Positions 30,447 through 39,310 of a DNA stretch of 64,000 nt are shown here, piece by piece. How positions within the stretch are numbered: the first letter of the stretch is position 1; every line of letters starts with the position of its first letter. This DNA comes from CAZRXG01 sp964603985. Lineage in GTDB: Bacteria; Chloroflexota; Anaerolineae; Aggregatilineales; UBA3940. Location: the NCBI GenBank assembly GCA_964603985.1, contig CAZRXG010000003.1, forward strand, positions 124,001 to 188,000. The letters run 5' to 3'. Made by a program: the position numbers and the translations under genes. The notes beneath the pieces were generated by a model. The model was not told where the DNA came from. It saw only the letters and a program-made list of their open reading frames with translations, and did no database searches.

Positions 30447-31220
30447 ATGCGCACGCCGATTCTGGCCGGTAACTGGAAGATGCACAAAACCATCGCCGAG
30501 GCGCTGGACCTGGTCGACGCGATCAAAGGCCCCCTGGGCAAGGTCGCCGGGGTGGAGAAGGCCGTCTGCGCCCCGTTCGTTTCGCTGGCCCCGCTCGCCG
30601 AGGCTCTGAAGGGCACGGACATCATGCTGGGCGCGCAGAATATGTTCTGGGAGGAACAGGGCGCGTTTACCGGTGAGATCTCGCCCCTGATGCTCAAGGG
30701 CCTGTGCGACCTGGTGGTCATCGGCCACTCTGAGCGCCGCCAGTATTTCGGAGAGACCGACGAGACCGTCAACAAAAAGATCAAGGCGGCCCTGGCACAC
30801 GACCTGACGCCGATTGTCTGCGTCGGCGAAAGCCTGGAGCAGAACCAGGCCGGTGAAACCGAGCCGTTCGTCAGCGGGCAGGTGCACGCCGCCTTCGAGG
30901 GGATCACCGCCGGACAGGCGCGGGGGATCATCGTCGCCTACGAGCCGATCTGGGCGATTGGCACCGGCCTGGCGGCCACGCCGGAGGACGCCAACCGCAC
31001 CATCGGCGAGGTGGTGCGGGCGACGCTGGCGGACATCTACGGCGCCGACGTAGCGCAGGCGATGCGCATCCAGTACGGCGGAAGCATCAAACCGGCCAAC
31101 GTCCGCGACCTGATGACCCAACCGGAGATCGACGGCGGGCTGGTGGGCGGCGCGTCGCTCAAGGCCGGTGACTTCATCGATCTGGTACAGGGAACGGCGG
31201 AGGCAAAAGGACTGACCTGA
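30447..31220 (+). CDS. tpiA: Triosephosphate isomerase
   Basis: 257 residues, a TIM barrel interconverting dihydroxyacetone phosphate and glyceraldehyde-3-phosphate. Visible are TPILAGNWKMHKT (catalytic Lys), LVVIGHSERRQYF (His), IIVAYEPIWAIGTG (catalytic Glu and flexible loop), IQYGGSIKPANV and GGLVGGASLKAGDF (phosphate loops). AAGGAG precedes the ATG. It starts 40 nt after the kinase gene and its stop lies one base before the next membrane-protein start, so these are co-transcribed. Confidence 0.97.
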   Translation: MRTPILAGNWKMHKTIAEALDLVDAIKGPLGKVAGVEKAVCAPFVSLAPLAEALKGTDIMLGAQNMFWEEQGAFTGEISPLMLKGLCDLVVIGHSERRQYFGETDETVNKKIKAALAHDLTPIVCVGESLEQNQAGETEPFVSGQVHAAFEGITAGQARGIIVAYEPIWAIGTGLAATPEDANRTIGEVVRATLADIYGADVAQAMRIQYGGSIKPANVRDLMTQPEIDGGLVGGASLKAGDFIDLVQGTAEAKGLT

Positions 31221-31221
31221 G

Positions 31222-31986
31222 ATGCCCGACTGGGTGTTCCCCTGGCTGCTGGCCGGACTGGCGATCTGGCCGCTGATACACGTTGAGCGCTGGATACATA
31301 AACATATCCAGGGCCTGGGCCTGCTGCTAACCAACGATCCGCAGGCCGCGGTCCTGATCTACTATCTGGTGCTGCTGCCCGGCGTGGCTTTGCACGAGTT
31401 CAGCCAGTGGGTGCTGGCCAAGATCCTGCTCGTCAAAGTGAAGAAGTTCCGGCTGTGGCCTGAAAAGCAGCGCGGCCTGATCCGCCTGGGGCTGGTTGAG
31501 ATCGACAGGAAAGTCGACGTGGTGCGGACGACACTGATCAGCATCATTCCCCTGGTGACCGGCATCGCGGCCATCGCCCTGATAGCCAGCAAACGCTTCG
31601 ACACCGAGGCCCTGATCGCGTCCCTGACAACCGGCGACGTTCCGACGATAGCCGCCGGGCTTGGGACGTTCATGTCCGCGCCGGACTTCTGGTTGTGGCT
31701 CTACCTGGTCTTCGCGATTGCCAACGCGATGCTGCCGGAACCGCACGACGAAATCAACTGGTGGATGCTGGGCGGCGTGGTCGTCGCCGTCTTCATCTTC
31801 CTGTGGGTGCTTGACCTGAGAATCCTGATCGAGGCCGGGCTGGAGGGGCCGCTGGCGCAGATAGCCAGATGGCTGAGCCTGGCGCTGGTGATAGCGCTGG
31901 TCCTCGACCTGATCGTCATGGGGCTGATAGCGGCAGCAGAGGCGCTGTTCAGCCGTCTGCTGGACCGCGAGTTGGAGTACCGGTAG
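31222..31986 (+). CDS. Integral membrane protein resembling M50 site-2 proteases, active site degenerate
   Basis: 254 residues with about five or six hydrophobic segments. The third reads LLPGVALHEFSQWVLAKILL, which aligns with the first helix of an M50-type zinc protease (H-E-x-x-H), but the second histidine is replaced by Gln (H-E-F-S-Q). A later PEPHDEINWW takes the place of the family's short acidic motif following the last core helices. A loss of zinc proteolysis is therefore likely and a scaffold role possible; the family match itself is moderate. It is translationally coupled to tpiA (1-nt gap) and its last 38 bases overlap the converging transferase gene. Confidence 0.5.
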   Translation: MPDWVFPWLLAGLAIWPLIHVERWIHKHIQGLGLLLTNDPQAAVLIYYLVLLPGVALHEFSQWVLAKILLVKVKKFRLWPEKQRGLIRLGLVEIDRKVDVVRTTLISIIPLVTGIAAIALIASKRFDTEALIASLTTGDVPTIAAGLGTFMSAPDFWLWLYLVFAIANAMLPEPHDEINWWMLGGVVVAVFIFLWVLDLRILIEAGLEGPLAQIARWLSLALVIALVLDLIVMGLIAAAEALFSRLLDRELEYR

Positions 31987-33091
31987 GCGGTTCCCCGGTC
32001 GGCGCGCCGCTTTCCCCGCCCCGGCGGGCCAGCCAGAAGAAGCCCGCCAGGCTCAGGAGGCCCATCACGATCAGCGCCACCAGCTTGTACAGGCGTGATG
32101 GGATAAACAGAGCCAGCCCACCGAAGGCCGCGCAGAAGACATAATAGCCGATCACGATCTGCCGCTGCGAGAAGCCCAGATCCAGCAGCCGGAAGTGCAG
32201 GTGCCCCCTGTCGCCAACGACGGGGTTCTGCCCGCGCGACAGGCGGCTGACGATCTGCCAGACCACGTCGAGCAGCGGCAGGCCCATCACCAGTAGGATG
32301 GCGGCCATCTTTGCCCCGCCGATGATGCTCAGCACACCCAGCGCAAACCCCAGGAAGAACGCCCCCGAAGACCCCAGGAAGATCCGGGCGGGCGCGAAGT
32401 TGAAGGGCAGGAAGCCCAGCGCTGCGCCCAGCAGAGCGATTGGCAGCAGCGCGACGCTGTTCTGCGGCGGGTCGAGGCGGAAAACCCCGTTGACGAACAG
32501 CACCACGCAGGCAATCGCGACCACGCCCGTCGCCAGCCCATCGAGGCCATCCAGCCAGTTGACGGTGTTCATCATCAATCCCAACCAGAAAAGCGTGATC
32601 GTGACCGTCACCGGGTAGGCGAAATCGGGAGTCTGCTGGCCGGTCAGGGGGTTATTGACGTACTCGATGATGATCAGGAAGGCGATGGCGACGGCCCCCG
32701 CGACGATCTGGGCCACGTACTGCGGCAGAGCCGGTAGCTCGCGCCAGTCGTCGTAGAGGCCAACGGCAAAGACGAAGGTGCTGCCGATCAACAGCCCGGC
32801 CAGCCGGATCACCTCTTTGGGGTCAAAGCGCGGCACCTGGAAGGCCGGGGTTCGCACCGGGCTGGATGGCCCGACGATCAGCAGTTGCGAGACCAGCACC
32901 GCGATGATGAAAGCCAGGTAAACGGGCACCCCGCCGATGCGGGTCAGGGGCCGACTGTGTTTGCGCCGCCCGCCGGGCACGGCGACCGGCCCCCGGCGCT
33001 CGCCCCACCACCGCGCGAGTGGCGTCAGCGCCAGGGACAGCACAAACGCCAGGGCGAGGGTCAACCCGAAAGCGCCAAACGGTACCGGCAC
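31949..33091 (-). CDS. Polyprenyl-phosphate glycosyl-1-phosphate transferase (MraY/WecA/TagO family)
   Basis: 380 residues with about ten or eleven transmembrane helices. Family signatures: HSRPLTRIGGVPVYLAF near the N-terminus, FAVGLYDDWRELPAL (Asp-Asp, metal), NTVNWLDGLDGLATG (catalytic Asp region), IFLGSSGAFFLGFALG and VGDRGHLHFRLLDLG (the H-x-H loop). It transfers a sugar-1-phosphate, probably GlcNAc-1-P, to undecaprenyl phosphate, starting a cell-surface polymer. The H-x-H spacing favours WecA/TagO over MraY. The start is a GTG at 33091 with GGACGGGG upstream, three bases after the upp stop, so the two are coupled. The C-terminus is a Gly/Pro/Thr tail. Confidence 0.92.
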   Translation of the reverse strand: MPVPFGAFGLTLALAFVLSLALTPLARWWGERRGPVAVPGGRRKHSRPLTRIGGVPVYLAFIIAVLVSQLLIVGPSSPVRTPAFQVPRFDPKEVIRLAGLLIGSTFVFAVGLYDDWRELPALPQYVAQIVAGAVAIAFLIIIEYVNNPLTGQQTPDFAYPVTVTITLFWLGLMMNTVNWLDGLDGLATGVVAIACVVLFVNGVFRLDPPQNSVALLPIALLGAALGFLPFNFAPARIFLGSSGAFFLGFALGVLSIIGGAKMAAILLVMGLPLLDVVWQIVSRLSRGQNPVVGDRGHLHFRLLDLGFSQRQIVIGYYVFCAAFGGLALFIPSRLYKLVALIVMGLLSLAGFFWLARRGGESGAPTGEPPTGTPTRGPADG

Positions 33092-33094
33092 GCG

Positions 33095-33736
33095 CTACCC
33101 CGTCCCGAACTGTCGATCCCCGGCGTCACCCAGGCCGGGCACGATGAAGCCAACCTCATTCAACCGCTCGTCAACCGCCGCGATGTGGATCGGCACGTCG
33201 GGATGGTGCTGGCGCAGGGTCTGGATGCCCTCCGGCGCGGCGATCAACCCGACGAACTTGATCCGATCTGCTCCCCAGTCTTTGAGGATGTCCACCGCCG
33301 CGACTGCCGAGCCACCGGTCGCCAGCATGGGGTCGAGGATCAGACAGACCTGAACACGCGGCTTGACGGGGAGCTTGTTGTAATAGGAGACCGGGCTCAG
33401 TGTACGCTCGTCGCGGTACAGGCCGATGTGCCACACTTCAGCCGAGGGCATCATCTCCCATATCCCGTTCACCATGCCCAGCCCGGCCCGCAGAATCGGG
33501 ACCAGGCCGATCTTTTCCTCCAGCTCTGAGCCTTGCACTTTGCTCAGTGGAGTCTCAACCAGACGGGGGGAAAGCGCCAGGTCACGGGTGGCCTCGTAGC
33601 ACAGCAGGATTGCCATCTCGCGCACCAACTGGCGGAATCGAGTGGAGTCGGTTGAACGATCGCGCAGAATTGTGAGCTTGTGCCTGGTCAGAGGATGCTC
33701 GGAAACGAACACACCTCCCGCCGAACTGTGGTCCAT
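33095..33736 (-). CDS. upp: Uracil phosphoribosyltransferase
   Basis: 213 residues, normal length. It makes UMP from uracil and PRPP (pyrimidine salvage). The PRPP loop is VCLILDPMLATGGSAVAAV; LVPILRAGLGMVNGIWEMMP and YNKLPV are family motifs; the C-terminus with FIVPGLGDAGDRQFGTG forms the uracil-binding flap. The ATG at 33736 is kept; a GTG further in (33712) has an ill-spaced GGAGG. It is upstream of the glycosyl-1-phosphate transferase in a two-gene operon. Confidence 0.96.
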   Translation of the reverse strand: MDHSSAGGVFVSEHPLTRHKLTILRDRSTDSTRFRQLVREMAILLCYEATRDLALSPRLVETPLSKVQGSELEEKIGLVPILRAGLGMVNGIWEMMPSAEVWHIGLYRDERTLSPVSYYNKLPVKPRVQVCLILDPMLATGGSAVAAVDILKDWGADRIKFVGLIAAPEGIQTLRQHHPDVPIHIAAVDERLNEVGFIVPGLGDAGDRQFGTG

Positions 33737-33945
33737 CTAATTGTGGCTCCTGATCTGTATGAGCATACGGCCTTGCAACCAGCGCGATTGTACGGCGGGG
33801 TGTGCATTGCCGCAAGAAGTAGACTGCTGCTCCGTTGCTCGCTGGTGGGGATGCTCGTTTTACGACCCTGCCAGTCAGGCTCACGACCCTGTCGATCCCG
33901 CTTCCGCCGGGGGCGTGAGGCACCGGTATTTTGTTCGCGCGGCAG

Positions 33946-33974
33946 TTGCATACCCCGCCAAGCGATGCTATAGT
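33946..33974 (+). promoter_or_regulatory. Promoter of the LysM lipoprotein gene (TTGCAT-17-TATAGT)
   Basis: TTGCAT (33946-33951), 17-bp spacer, TATAGT (33969-33974), about 57 bases before the ATG. The rest of the 295-bp gap after upp shows no gene. Confidence 0.6.
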
Positions 33975-34031
33975 GCTGATGGGACTGACAGAACCCGTTC
34001 TACCCTGTTGCCTGTGTTTGGGAGGCTGCTC

Positions 34032-34748
34032 ATGGGAAACTTGATGCGCCGCGCGCTCGTGTTGGGAGCGGGTGGGCTGTTGGTGATTGCACTTGCGACG
34101 GGCTGCACCCTGACGGGCGCAAAAGCTGCTCCGCTGACGCCCGTCGGCCCAGGCACGGACAGCACCGGCGGTTTGACAGCGCCGCCAACTGCCCCGCCGG
34201 TTGAGGAAGAGTCGCTGCCGGAGCCGACGGAAGCCGGGCCGATTGACGTTTTCGGCACGCAGACGGCGATGGCACCACTTGTCGAGCCTGAAACCTCCGA
34301 AGAAGTTGCTCCGGAAGAGAGCGAGCTTCCGGCGACCGAGCCAACCGAAGAGGCGACACCGGAGCCGGTCGAGACCGAGGAAACGCCTCCCCCGGCTGAA
34401 GACGTGACCTGCCCGGCCACCCATACGGTCCAGGCGGGCGAGAACCTGTATCGTATCGCCCTGAAGTACGGCCTGACCTACCGGGAACTGGCCGAGGCCA
34501 ACGGCATCGCGAACCCCGACAAGATCCAGGCCGGGACGGTGCTCACCATCCCCGGCTGTGGAGATACGAGCGAGGCACCGGAAGGGACCACCGAAGGGGA
34601 AGAGACCTACACCGTCCAGCCGGGCGACAACCTGTACCGCATCGCCCTGAAGTTCGGCCTGACCTGGCAGGAACTGGCGACGTACAACGGTATCGAGAAC
34701 CCGGACGCGATCTTCGTCGGGCAGGTGCTTCGCATCCCGAAGGGGTAG
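34032..34748 (+). CDS. Lipoprotein with two LysM domains
   Basis: 238 residues from the ATG at 34032 (GGAGG seven bases upstream). The signal peptide ends in ALATGC (Cys25). An acidic, Pro/Thr/Glu-rich tether spans about 30-130. Two LysM modules follow: THTVQAGENLYRIALKYGLT to IQAGTVLTIPGC, and TYTVQPGDNLYRIALKFGLT to FVGQVLRIPKG. LysM binds GlcNAc-containing glycans, so this lipoprotein probably bridges membrane and cell wall. The two modules are highly similar, indicating an internal duplication. The gene is monocistronic: own promoter and a perfect terminator after it. Confidence 0.92.
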   Translation: MGNLMRRALVLGAGGLLVIALATGCTLTGAKAAPLTPVGPGTDSTGGLTAPPTAPPVEEESLPEPTEAGPIDVFGTQTAMAPLVEPETSEEVAPEESELPATEPTEEATPEPVETEETPPPAEDVTCPATHTVQAGENLYRIALKYGLTYRELAEANGIANPDKIQAGTVLTIPGCGDTSEAPEGTTEGEETYTVQPGDNLYRIALKFGLTWQELATYNGIENPDAIFVGQVLRIPKG

Positions 34749-34787
34749 TAGGGTTATAGTGCCAGCCGGACAAGGTTATTGACGCGG

Positions 34788-34828
34788 CAAGGCTGTTGAT
34801 GCCGGACATTCAACAGCCTTGTCTTTTT
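34788..34828 (+). terminator. Intrinsic terminator after the LysM gene
   Basis: CAAGGCTGTTGA (34788-34799) and TCAACAGCCTTG (34810-34821) form a perfect 12-bp stem with a 10-nt loop followed by TCTTTTT. Confidence 0.9.
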
Positions 34829-34846
34829 GCGTGAAGGGGAACTCAC

Positions 34847-35386
34847 ATGCCAGACGAGCGCGTTGTTGACAGCCAGCGCATTTACGACGGGCGGGTCGTT
34901 CACCTGCGCGTGGACACCATCGACCGGGGCGACGGCCACACCTACCGCCGCGAGATCTTCGAGCACGGCGGGGCGGTCGCCATGGTCCCCCTGGACGAGG
35001 CCGGGAACGTCATCCTGGTACGCCAGCACCGGGCGGCAGCGGCGAAAAACCTGCTGGAAATACCCGCCGGTGGGCTGGAGCCGGGCGAGCAGCGGGAGGC
35101 GTGCGCCCGGCGTGAACTTCAAGAGGAGATCGGCTATTACCCGGAGAAGCTGACCGAGTTGGGCGGTTTCTGGGTTGCGGCCTCCTACACGACCGAGCAC
35201 ATCACCGTCTATCTGGTGGAAGACCTGCGTCCCTCACGGCTGGAGGGCGACGTTGACGAGCGCATCACCGTCGAGCGAATGCCCTTTAAGGAAGCGCTGC
35301 AACAGGCGCTCACCAACCAGATCGAAGACAGCAAGACGCTGATCGGCCTGATGTGGACGGCCCGCCACCTTGGGCTGCTTCCCTGA
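34847..35386 (+). CDS. Nudix hydrolase, ADP-ribose pyrophosphatase type
   Basis: 179 residues. The Nudix box is complete: GGLEPGEQREACARREL followed by QEEIGYYPEKLTELGGF (G-x5-E-x7-R-E-U-x-E-E-x-G-U). The N-terminal VHLRVDTIDRGDGHTYRREI and the pattern VVRQHR/LVRQHRAAAAKNLLEIPAG are typical of ADP-ribose pyrophosphatases (NudF type), which split ADP-ribose into AMP and ribose-5-phosphate. Substrate choice is inferred from family resemblance. An ADP-ribosylglycohydrolase lies 3 kb away, so free ADP-ribose could be a shared metabolite. It converges with the FAD/Fe-S oxidoreductase. Confidence 0.9.
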   Translation: MPDERVVDSQRIYDGRVVHLRVDTIDRGDGHTYRREIFEHGGAVAMVPLDEAGNVILVRQHRAAAAKNLLEIPAGGLEPGEQREACARRELQEEIGYYPEKLTELGGFWVAASYTTEHITVYLVEDLRPSRLEGDVDERITVERMPFKEALQQALTNQIEDSKTLIGLMWTARHLGLLP

Positions 35387-35392
35387 GGCAGC

Positions 35393-38311
35393 CTACCCAC
35401 CGTCCGCGAGCGCTTCCGCCAGCACCTCAATGGGATGCAGCGCCCGGCGTCCCGTCGTGTCGAGAATCTGCTCGCGGCAGGACGTGCCCATCGCGACGAT
35501 GATGGTATCAGGCAAGGCGGCCCTCACCGCCGGGGCCAGCGCCATCTCGCACAATTCGACCGATAAATCGTAGTGCTCCTTCTCGTAACCAAACGATCCC
35601 GCCATCCCGCAGCACCCCGACTCAACCTCCTCAACGGTGCAGTTGGGGATCAGCTTGAGCACGGTGTGCGTGTCAGCCGTGCCGAACACCGCCTTCTGCT
35701 GGCAGTGCCCGTGAAACAGCGCGCGGCGCGGCTGCTCGTCAAAGCGCAGAGTCAGATTACCGGCTTCGGCCTCGCGCGCCAGGAACATGTCAACCATCAT
35801 CGACATTTCGGCGACGGCCTCCGCCTCAGGGCCGGGCACCAGATCGCGGTACTCGTCGGCCAGCATCGCCATGCAGCTTGGCTCGCAGCCGACAATCGGG
35901 ATGCCCTGCTGCGCGTAGGGGGCCAGCAAGGCCACGTTGTGCCGCGCCAGCCGCGCCGCTTCATCGAGCAACCCCTTTGATACGGCCGGGCGTCCACAGC
36001 ACTTCCTGTCGCTCAGCATGATCGGCTCGTAGCCGGCTGCCTCCAGCACCCTGACCGCCGCCCGCCCGATGCGCGGGTCATTGTGCTCCGTGAACGTGTC
36101 ATGGAAGAAGACGACCTGCTTCTGCGCTGCGGGCTGCGCGCCGTTTTTGCGCCCGTGTTGACGGTACCACCGGCTGAACGTCTGCGGCGCAAACCTGGGC
36201 ATCGCGCGCTCCGGGTGAACGCCCAGCGCCACCATCGCCCACTTCCCCGGCCCACTCAGAAGAGCGTTGGCAAGCGACGCGAGGGGCTGGCCCAACCTGT
36301 TGAGCGCCGCAATGTGTCCGAAGACCCACGACCGGAGCGGCACGCCGTGCTTCTTGTAGTAGCCGTGCAAGAACTCGGCCTTGAGCCTGGCAAGGTCCAC
36401 CGCCGAGGGGCACTCGGACTTGCACGCCTTGCAGGACAGGCACAGGTCGAACACCTCGTACAGCTCGCGCGAGGTCATGCCCTGCGGCCCCAGCAGGCCC
36501 ATCATCGCAGCGCGGAGCGCGTTGGCCCGCCCGCGCGTGCTGTGGGTCTCATCGCGGGTGACCATGAAGGACGGGCACATCACGCCCTGCCCCAGCTTGC
36601 GGCATACGCCCGCACCGTTGCACATCTCCACCGCAGCCGCGAAGCTGCCATCACTCTCGAAGCTGAACAGCGTGGAGCGCGGCTCAAGAGGAAGGGCGTA
36701 ATCCGGGCCAAAGCGTAGCAGCGATACATCGTCCATCCTGGACACATCCACGACTTTGCCGGGATTCAGGACGCCCTGCGGGTCAAAGGCGGCCTTGACC
36801 TCGTGGAACGCCCGCACCAGCTCTTCACCGAACAGCCGCGCCGAGAACTCGCCGCGCGCCAGGCCCTCACCGTGCTCACCACTGGTGGTGCCGTTGAACT
36901 TCTTCACCAGCCCCAGCGAACCCTCGGCGATCTCCCGTATCTGCCGGACGCCATCGGCGGTCTTCAGGTTGACCAGCGGGCGCACGTGGATGCACCCGGC
37001 GCTGGCGTGGGCGTACATCGTGACCCTCTCGACCCCCGTGCCATGCGCGATGTCGACGATCTGCGTGATGTAGTCGGCCAGATGCTCGACCGGCACGGTG
37101 GCATCCTCAATGAAGGGAATCGGCTTGGCGTCGCCCCGCACGCTCATCAGGATGCCTAACCCGACCTTGCGCACGAACCAGACGTTGGCCTGCTGTGCCG
37201 GGTCGGAGACGACGACGACCGGGCCGCGGTGGTTGATCTGCCTGAGCCTGGCCTCCAGACGCTCGATGCCTGCGTCAAGCTCGGCATCGGACTCACCGGC
37301 GTACTCGACCAGCAGCACGATCTGCGGGTCACCCTCGACGAAGGTCAGCAGACGACGGTACTCGATCTTGTCGCGCGTCAGGTCGAGCAGCATCTTGTCC
37401 AGCACCTCGATGGCGGTGGGGCCGCTCTCCATGATGACGGGGGTCGCCTCCATGGCCGCCCGAAGCACAGAGAAGTGCACCATTGCCAGCCGCTTGTGCG
37501 TTGGCGCTTTGACCAGGTTGAGCGTCGCCTCGGTGATGACGCCCAGCGTGCCCTCCGAGCCAACGATCAGGCTGGCAAGGTTGGGAGAATCCGCTCCGGC
37601 GAGCTGGTTGAGGTTGTAGCCCGCCACGTGCCGGAAGGTCTTCGGGTAGCGGGTGGCGATCTGATCGGCGTAACGGTCCAGGATGCCGGGGATCGCCCGG
37701 TAGATCGCGCCTTCGAGGCCCGGTCGCCTGCCGCGCGTCTCCCAGGTGTCGCCGCCGAGCGCGTCGAAGCGCACCCGGCTGCCGTCGGCCAGGATCACGT
37801 CCATCGCCAGCGTGTGATCGACCGTCATGCCGTAGACGACAGAGTGCGCACCGGTCGAGTTGTTGCCTATGATCCCGCCCATCGTGGCCCGGTCACCGCT
37901 GGCCGGGTCGGGACCGTACTGCAACCCGTGCACGGCGGTTATGGCGTTCAGAGCGCCAAGCGTGACGCCCGGCTGTGCGCGGATGGCGCGTGCCTGGGGA
38001 TCGATCTCGACGACCCGATCCATGTGGCGCGAGAAGTCAAGCACCAACGCGTGCCCGACCGCCTGCCCTGCCAGACTGCTGCCACCGCCGCGCGGCAGGA
38101 TGGGGACGCCGTGCCGCCCGGCGATCTCGACCGCCGCAGCAGCCTCGTCGGCGTCGCGGGGAAAAGCCACCCCGACGGGCATCATCTGGTAGATGCTGGC
38201 ATCGGTGCTGTAGAGCAGGCGCGTCATGCGGTCGAAGGCAGTCTCGGAGACCGCACCGTTCAGTTCGTCGATCAGATCCTGTGTCGCTTCGATAGCCTGT
38301 TGGGTGCTCAC
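35393..38311 (-). CDS. FAD-linked oxidase / Fe-S oxidoreductase fusion (D-lactate or 2-hydroxyacid dehydrogenase type)
   Basis: 972 residues. Residues about 45-235 form an FAD-binding_4 domain (ILPRGGGSSLAGQAVGHALV, GDRATMGGIIGNNSTGAHS); about 270-525 is the FAD-oxidase C-terminal domain (YAHASAGCIHVRPLVNLKT, GTTSGEHGEGLARGEFS). About 580-690 has a ferredoxin-like part (GAGVCRKLGQGVMCPSF, LCLSCKACKSECPSAVDLAR). The rest is a GlpC/CCG region with two Cys-rich motifs (GCEPSCMAML and SGCCGMAGSFGYEKEH). This layout equals single-chain D-lactate/D-2-hydroxyglutarate dehydrogenases such as YdiJ; the substrate is not defined. GTG start at 38311. It would donate electrons to a membrane quinone or another carrier. 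Confidence 0.92.
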   Translation of the reverse strand: MSTQQAIEATQDLIDELNGAVSETAFDRMTRLLYSTDASIYQMMPVGVAFPRDADEAAAAVEIAGRHGVPILPRGGGSSLAGQAVGHALVLDFSRHMDRVVEIDPQARAIRAQPGVTLGALNAITAVHGLQYGPDPASGDRATMGGIIGNNSTGAHSVVYGMTVDHTLAMDVILADGSRVRFDALGGDTWETRGRRPGLEGAIYRAIPGILDRYADQIATRYPKTFRHVAGYNLNQLAGADSPNLASLIVGSEGTLGVITEATLNLVKAPTHKRLAMVHFSVLRAAMEATPVIMESGPTAIEVLDKMLLDLTRDKIEYRRLLTFVEGDPQIVLLVEYAGESDAELDAGIERLEARLRQINHRGPVVVVSDPAQQANVWFVRKVGLGILMSVRGDAKPIPFIEDATVPVEHLADYITQIVDIAHGTGVERVTMYAHASAGCIHVRPLVNLKTADGVRQIREIAEGSLGLVKKFNGTTSGEHGEGLARGEFSARLFGEELVRAFHEVKAAFDPQGVLNPGKVVDVSRMDDVSLLRFGPDYALPLEPRSTLFSFESDGSFAAAVEMCNGAGVCRKLGQGVMCPSFMVTRDETHSTRGRANALRAAMMGLLGPQGMTSRELYEVFDLCLSCKACKSECPSAVDLARLKAEFLHGYYKKHGVPLRSWVFGHIAALNRLGQPLASLANALLSGPGKWAMVALGVHPERAMPRFAPQTFSRWYRQHGRKNGAQPAAQKQVVFFHDTFTEHNDPRIGRAAVRVLEAAGYEPIMLSDRKCCGRPAVSKGLLDEAARLARHNVALLAPYAQQGIPIVGCEPSCMAMLADEYRDLVPGPEAEAVAEMSMMVDMFLAREAEAGNLTLRFDEQPRRALFHGHCQQKAVFGTADTHTVLKLIPNCTVEEVESGCCGMAGSFGYEKEHYDLSVELCEMALAPAVRAALPDTIIVAMGTSCREQILDTTGRRALHPIEVLAEALADGG

Positions 38312-38336
38312 GTGTTTGTTTTTTCCCTCAAGGGGG

Positions 38337-39251
38337 TTATTCGTTGAAAGGCCAGTCGGGTAGAGGTTCTCGATTGTCGATCCACTGTGCTGGAATGCCT
38401 TCGATGCCCGTGTGCGCGGCGACGATCCCGCCCACCATCGCGCAGGTGGTATCCATATCGCCCCCCGCGCTGACGGTCAGCCAGAGGGCGTCCTCGTAAC
38501 TGTCAAGGCGCTCCCCGGCACACCACAGCACGAAGGGCACGGTATCCTGAGCCGAAATGCGGGAGCCGTTGCCGAGCGCCGAGACGGCCACGGCAAGCGA
38601 GGCGTTCTCGTCCAGATCACGGGCGTGCGTCACCTGCTGGCGCACAATGCTGTGCGGGATGAACGGCAGGACGCGGTCGATGAAGGCCCTCCTGCCAGGT
38701 CGCGGGTTGGCCGCGCGCAGTTGCCAGGCCAGCGCGGCGGCCACCGCGACGGCAATCGCCCCGGCGACGCCCTCCGGGTGAGTGTGCGTCACCTCCGCCG
38801 AGCGCCGCGCATTCTCGACCACGACATCCAGGTCGTCGGCGAAGTACGCGCCCAGCGGCGCGACGCGCATCGCCGCGCCGTTGCCGAAAGAGCCTTGCCC
38901 GCCAAACATGCCCTGCGCGGTCTCTTTCCAGGGGTCGCCCTGCCGCACCCGCCGCAGCAGTCGACGTGCGCCAAGCCCGTAGCCGCGCGCCGGGTCAAAG
39001 TGCCCGGCAAAACTGAGCGCCAGCTCATCCTGGTCGATCTCGCCGCGCTGCCGCAGGATCGACACGATTGACAGCGCCATGTTGGTATCGTCGGTGTAGG
39101 GCCAGGGCGGCGGGGGCAGGGTGTGGCTGCCGATCAGGCCAGCGGCCACAGTCCGGCTGCCGAAGAACCGTTCCCCGAAAGCATCACCAACCGAAAGCCC
39201 TTCCAGGGAACATCGTGCGCGGTTGAGACGATCACCCTTTTTAGCAGACAT
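38337..39251 (-). CDS. ADP-ribosylglycohydrolase family protein
   Basis: 304 residues. Binuclear metal-binding signatures of the DraG/ARH family are present: SLEGLSVGDAFGERFFG at the N-terminus, PPPPWPYTDDTNMALSI (T-D-D-T), and WLTVSAGGDMDTTCAMVGGI near the C-terminus (D-x-D-T). Such enzymes remove ADP-ribose from proteins or small molecules and use Mg or Mn. The true substrate is unknown. It lies 25 nt upstream of the FAD/Fe-S oxidoreductase and reads the same way; together with the Nudix ADP-ribose pyrophosphatase it suggests ADP-ribose turnover. Confidence 0.92.
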   Translation of the reverse strand: MSAKKGDRLNRARCSLEGLSVGDAFGERFFGSRTVAAGLIGSHTLPPPPWPYTDDTNMALSIVSILRQRGEIDQDELALSFAGHFDPARGYGLGARRLLRRVRQGDPWKETAQGMFGGQGSFGNGAAMRVAPLGAYFADDLDVVVENARRSAEVTHTHPEGVAGAIAVAVAAALAWQLRAANPRPGRRAFIDRVLPFIPHSIVRQQVTHARDLDENASLAVAVSALGNGSRISAQDTVPFVLWCAGERLDSYEDALWLTVSAGGDMDTTCAMVGGIVAAHTGIEGIPAQWIDNREPLPDWPFNE

Positions 39252-39310
39252 GGCAGATCCCGTGTGTGCTTGCTCCTCGCCGGGAGGCCACCCCAGGGCA
39301 GGTGGGCGAG

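Noticed and set aside
37229..38347. 372-codon rightward frame opposite the FAD/Fe-S oxidoreductase
   Set aside because: Antisense of strongly conserved FAD-binding sequence.
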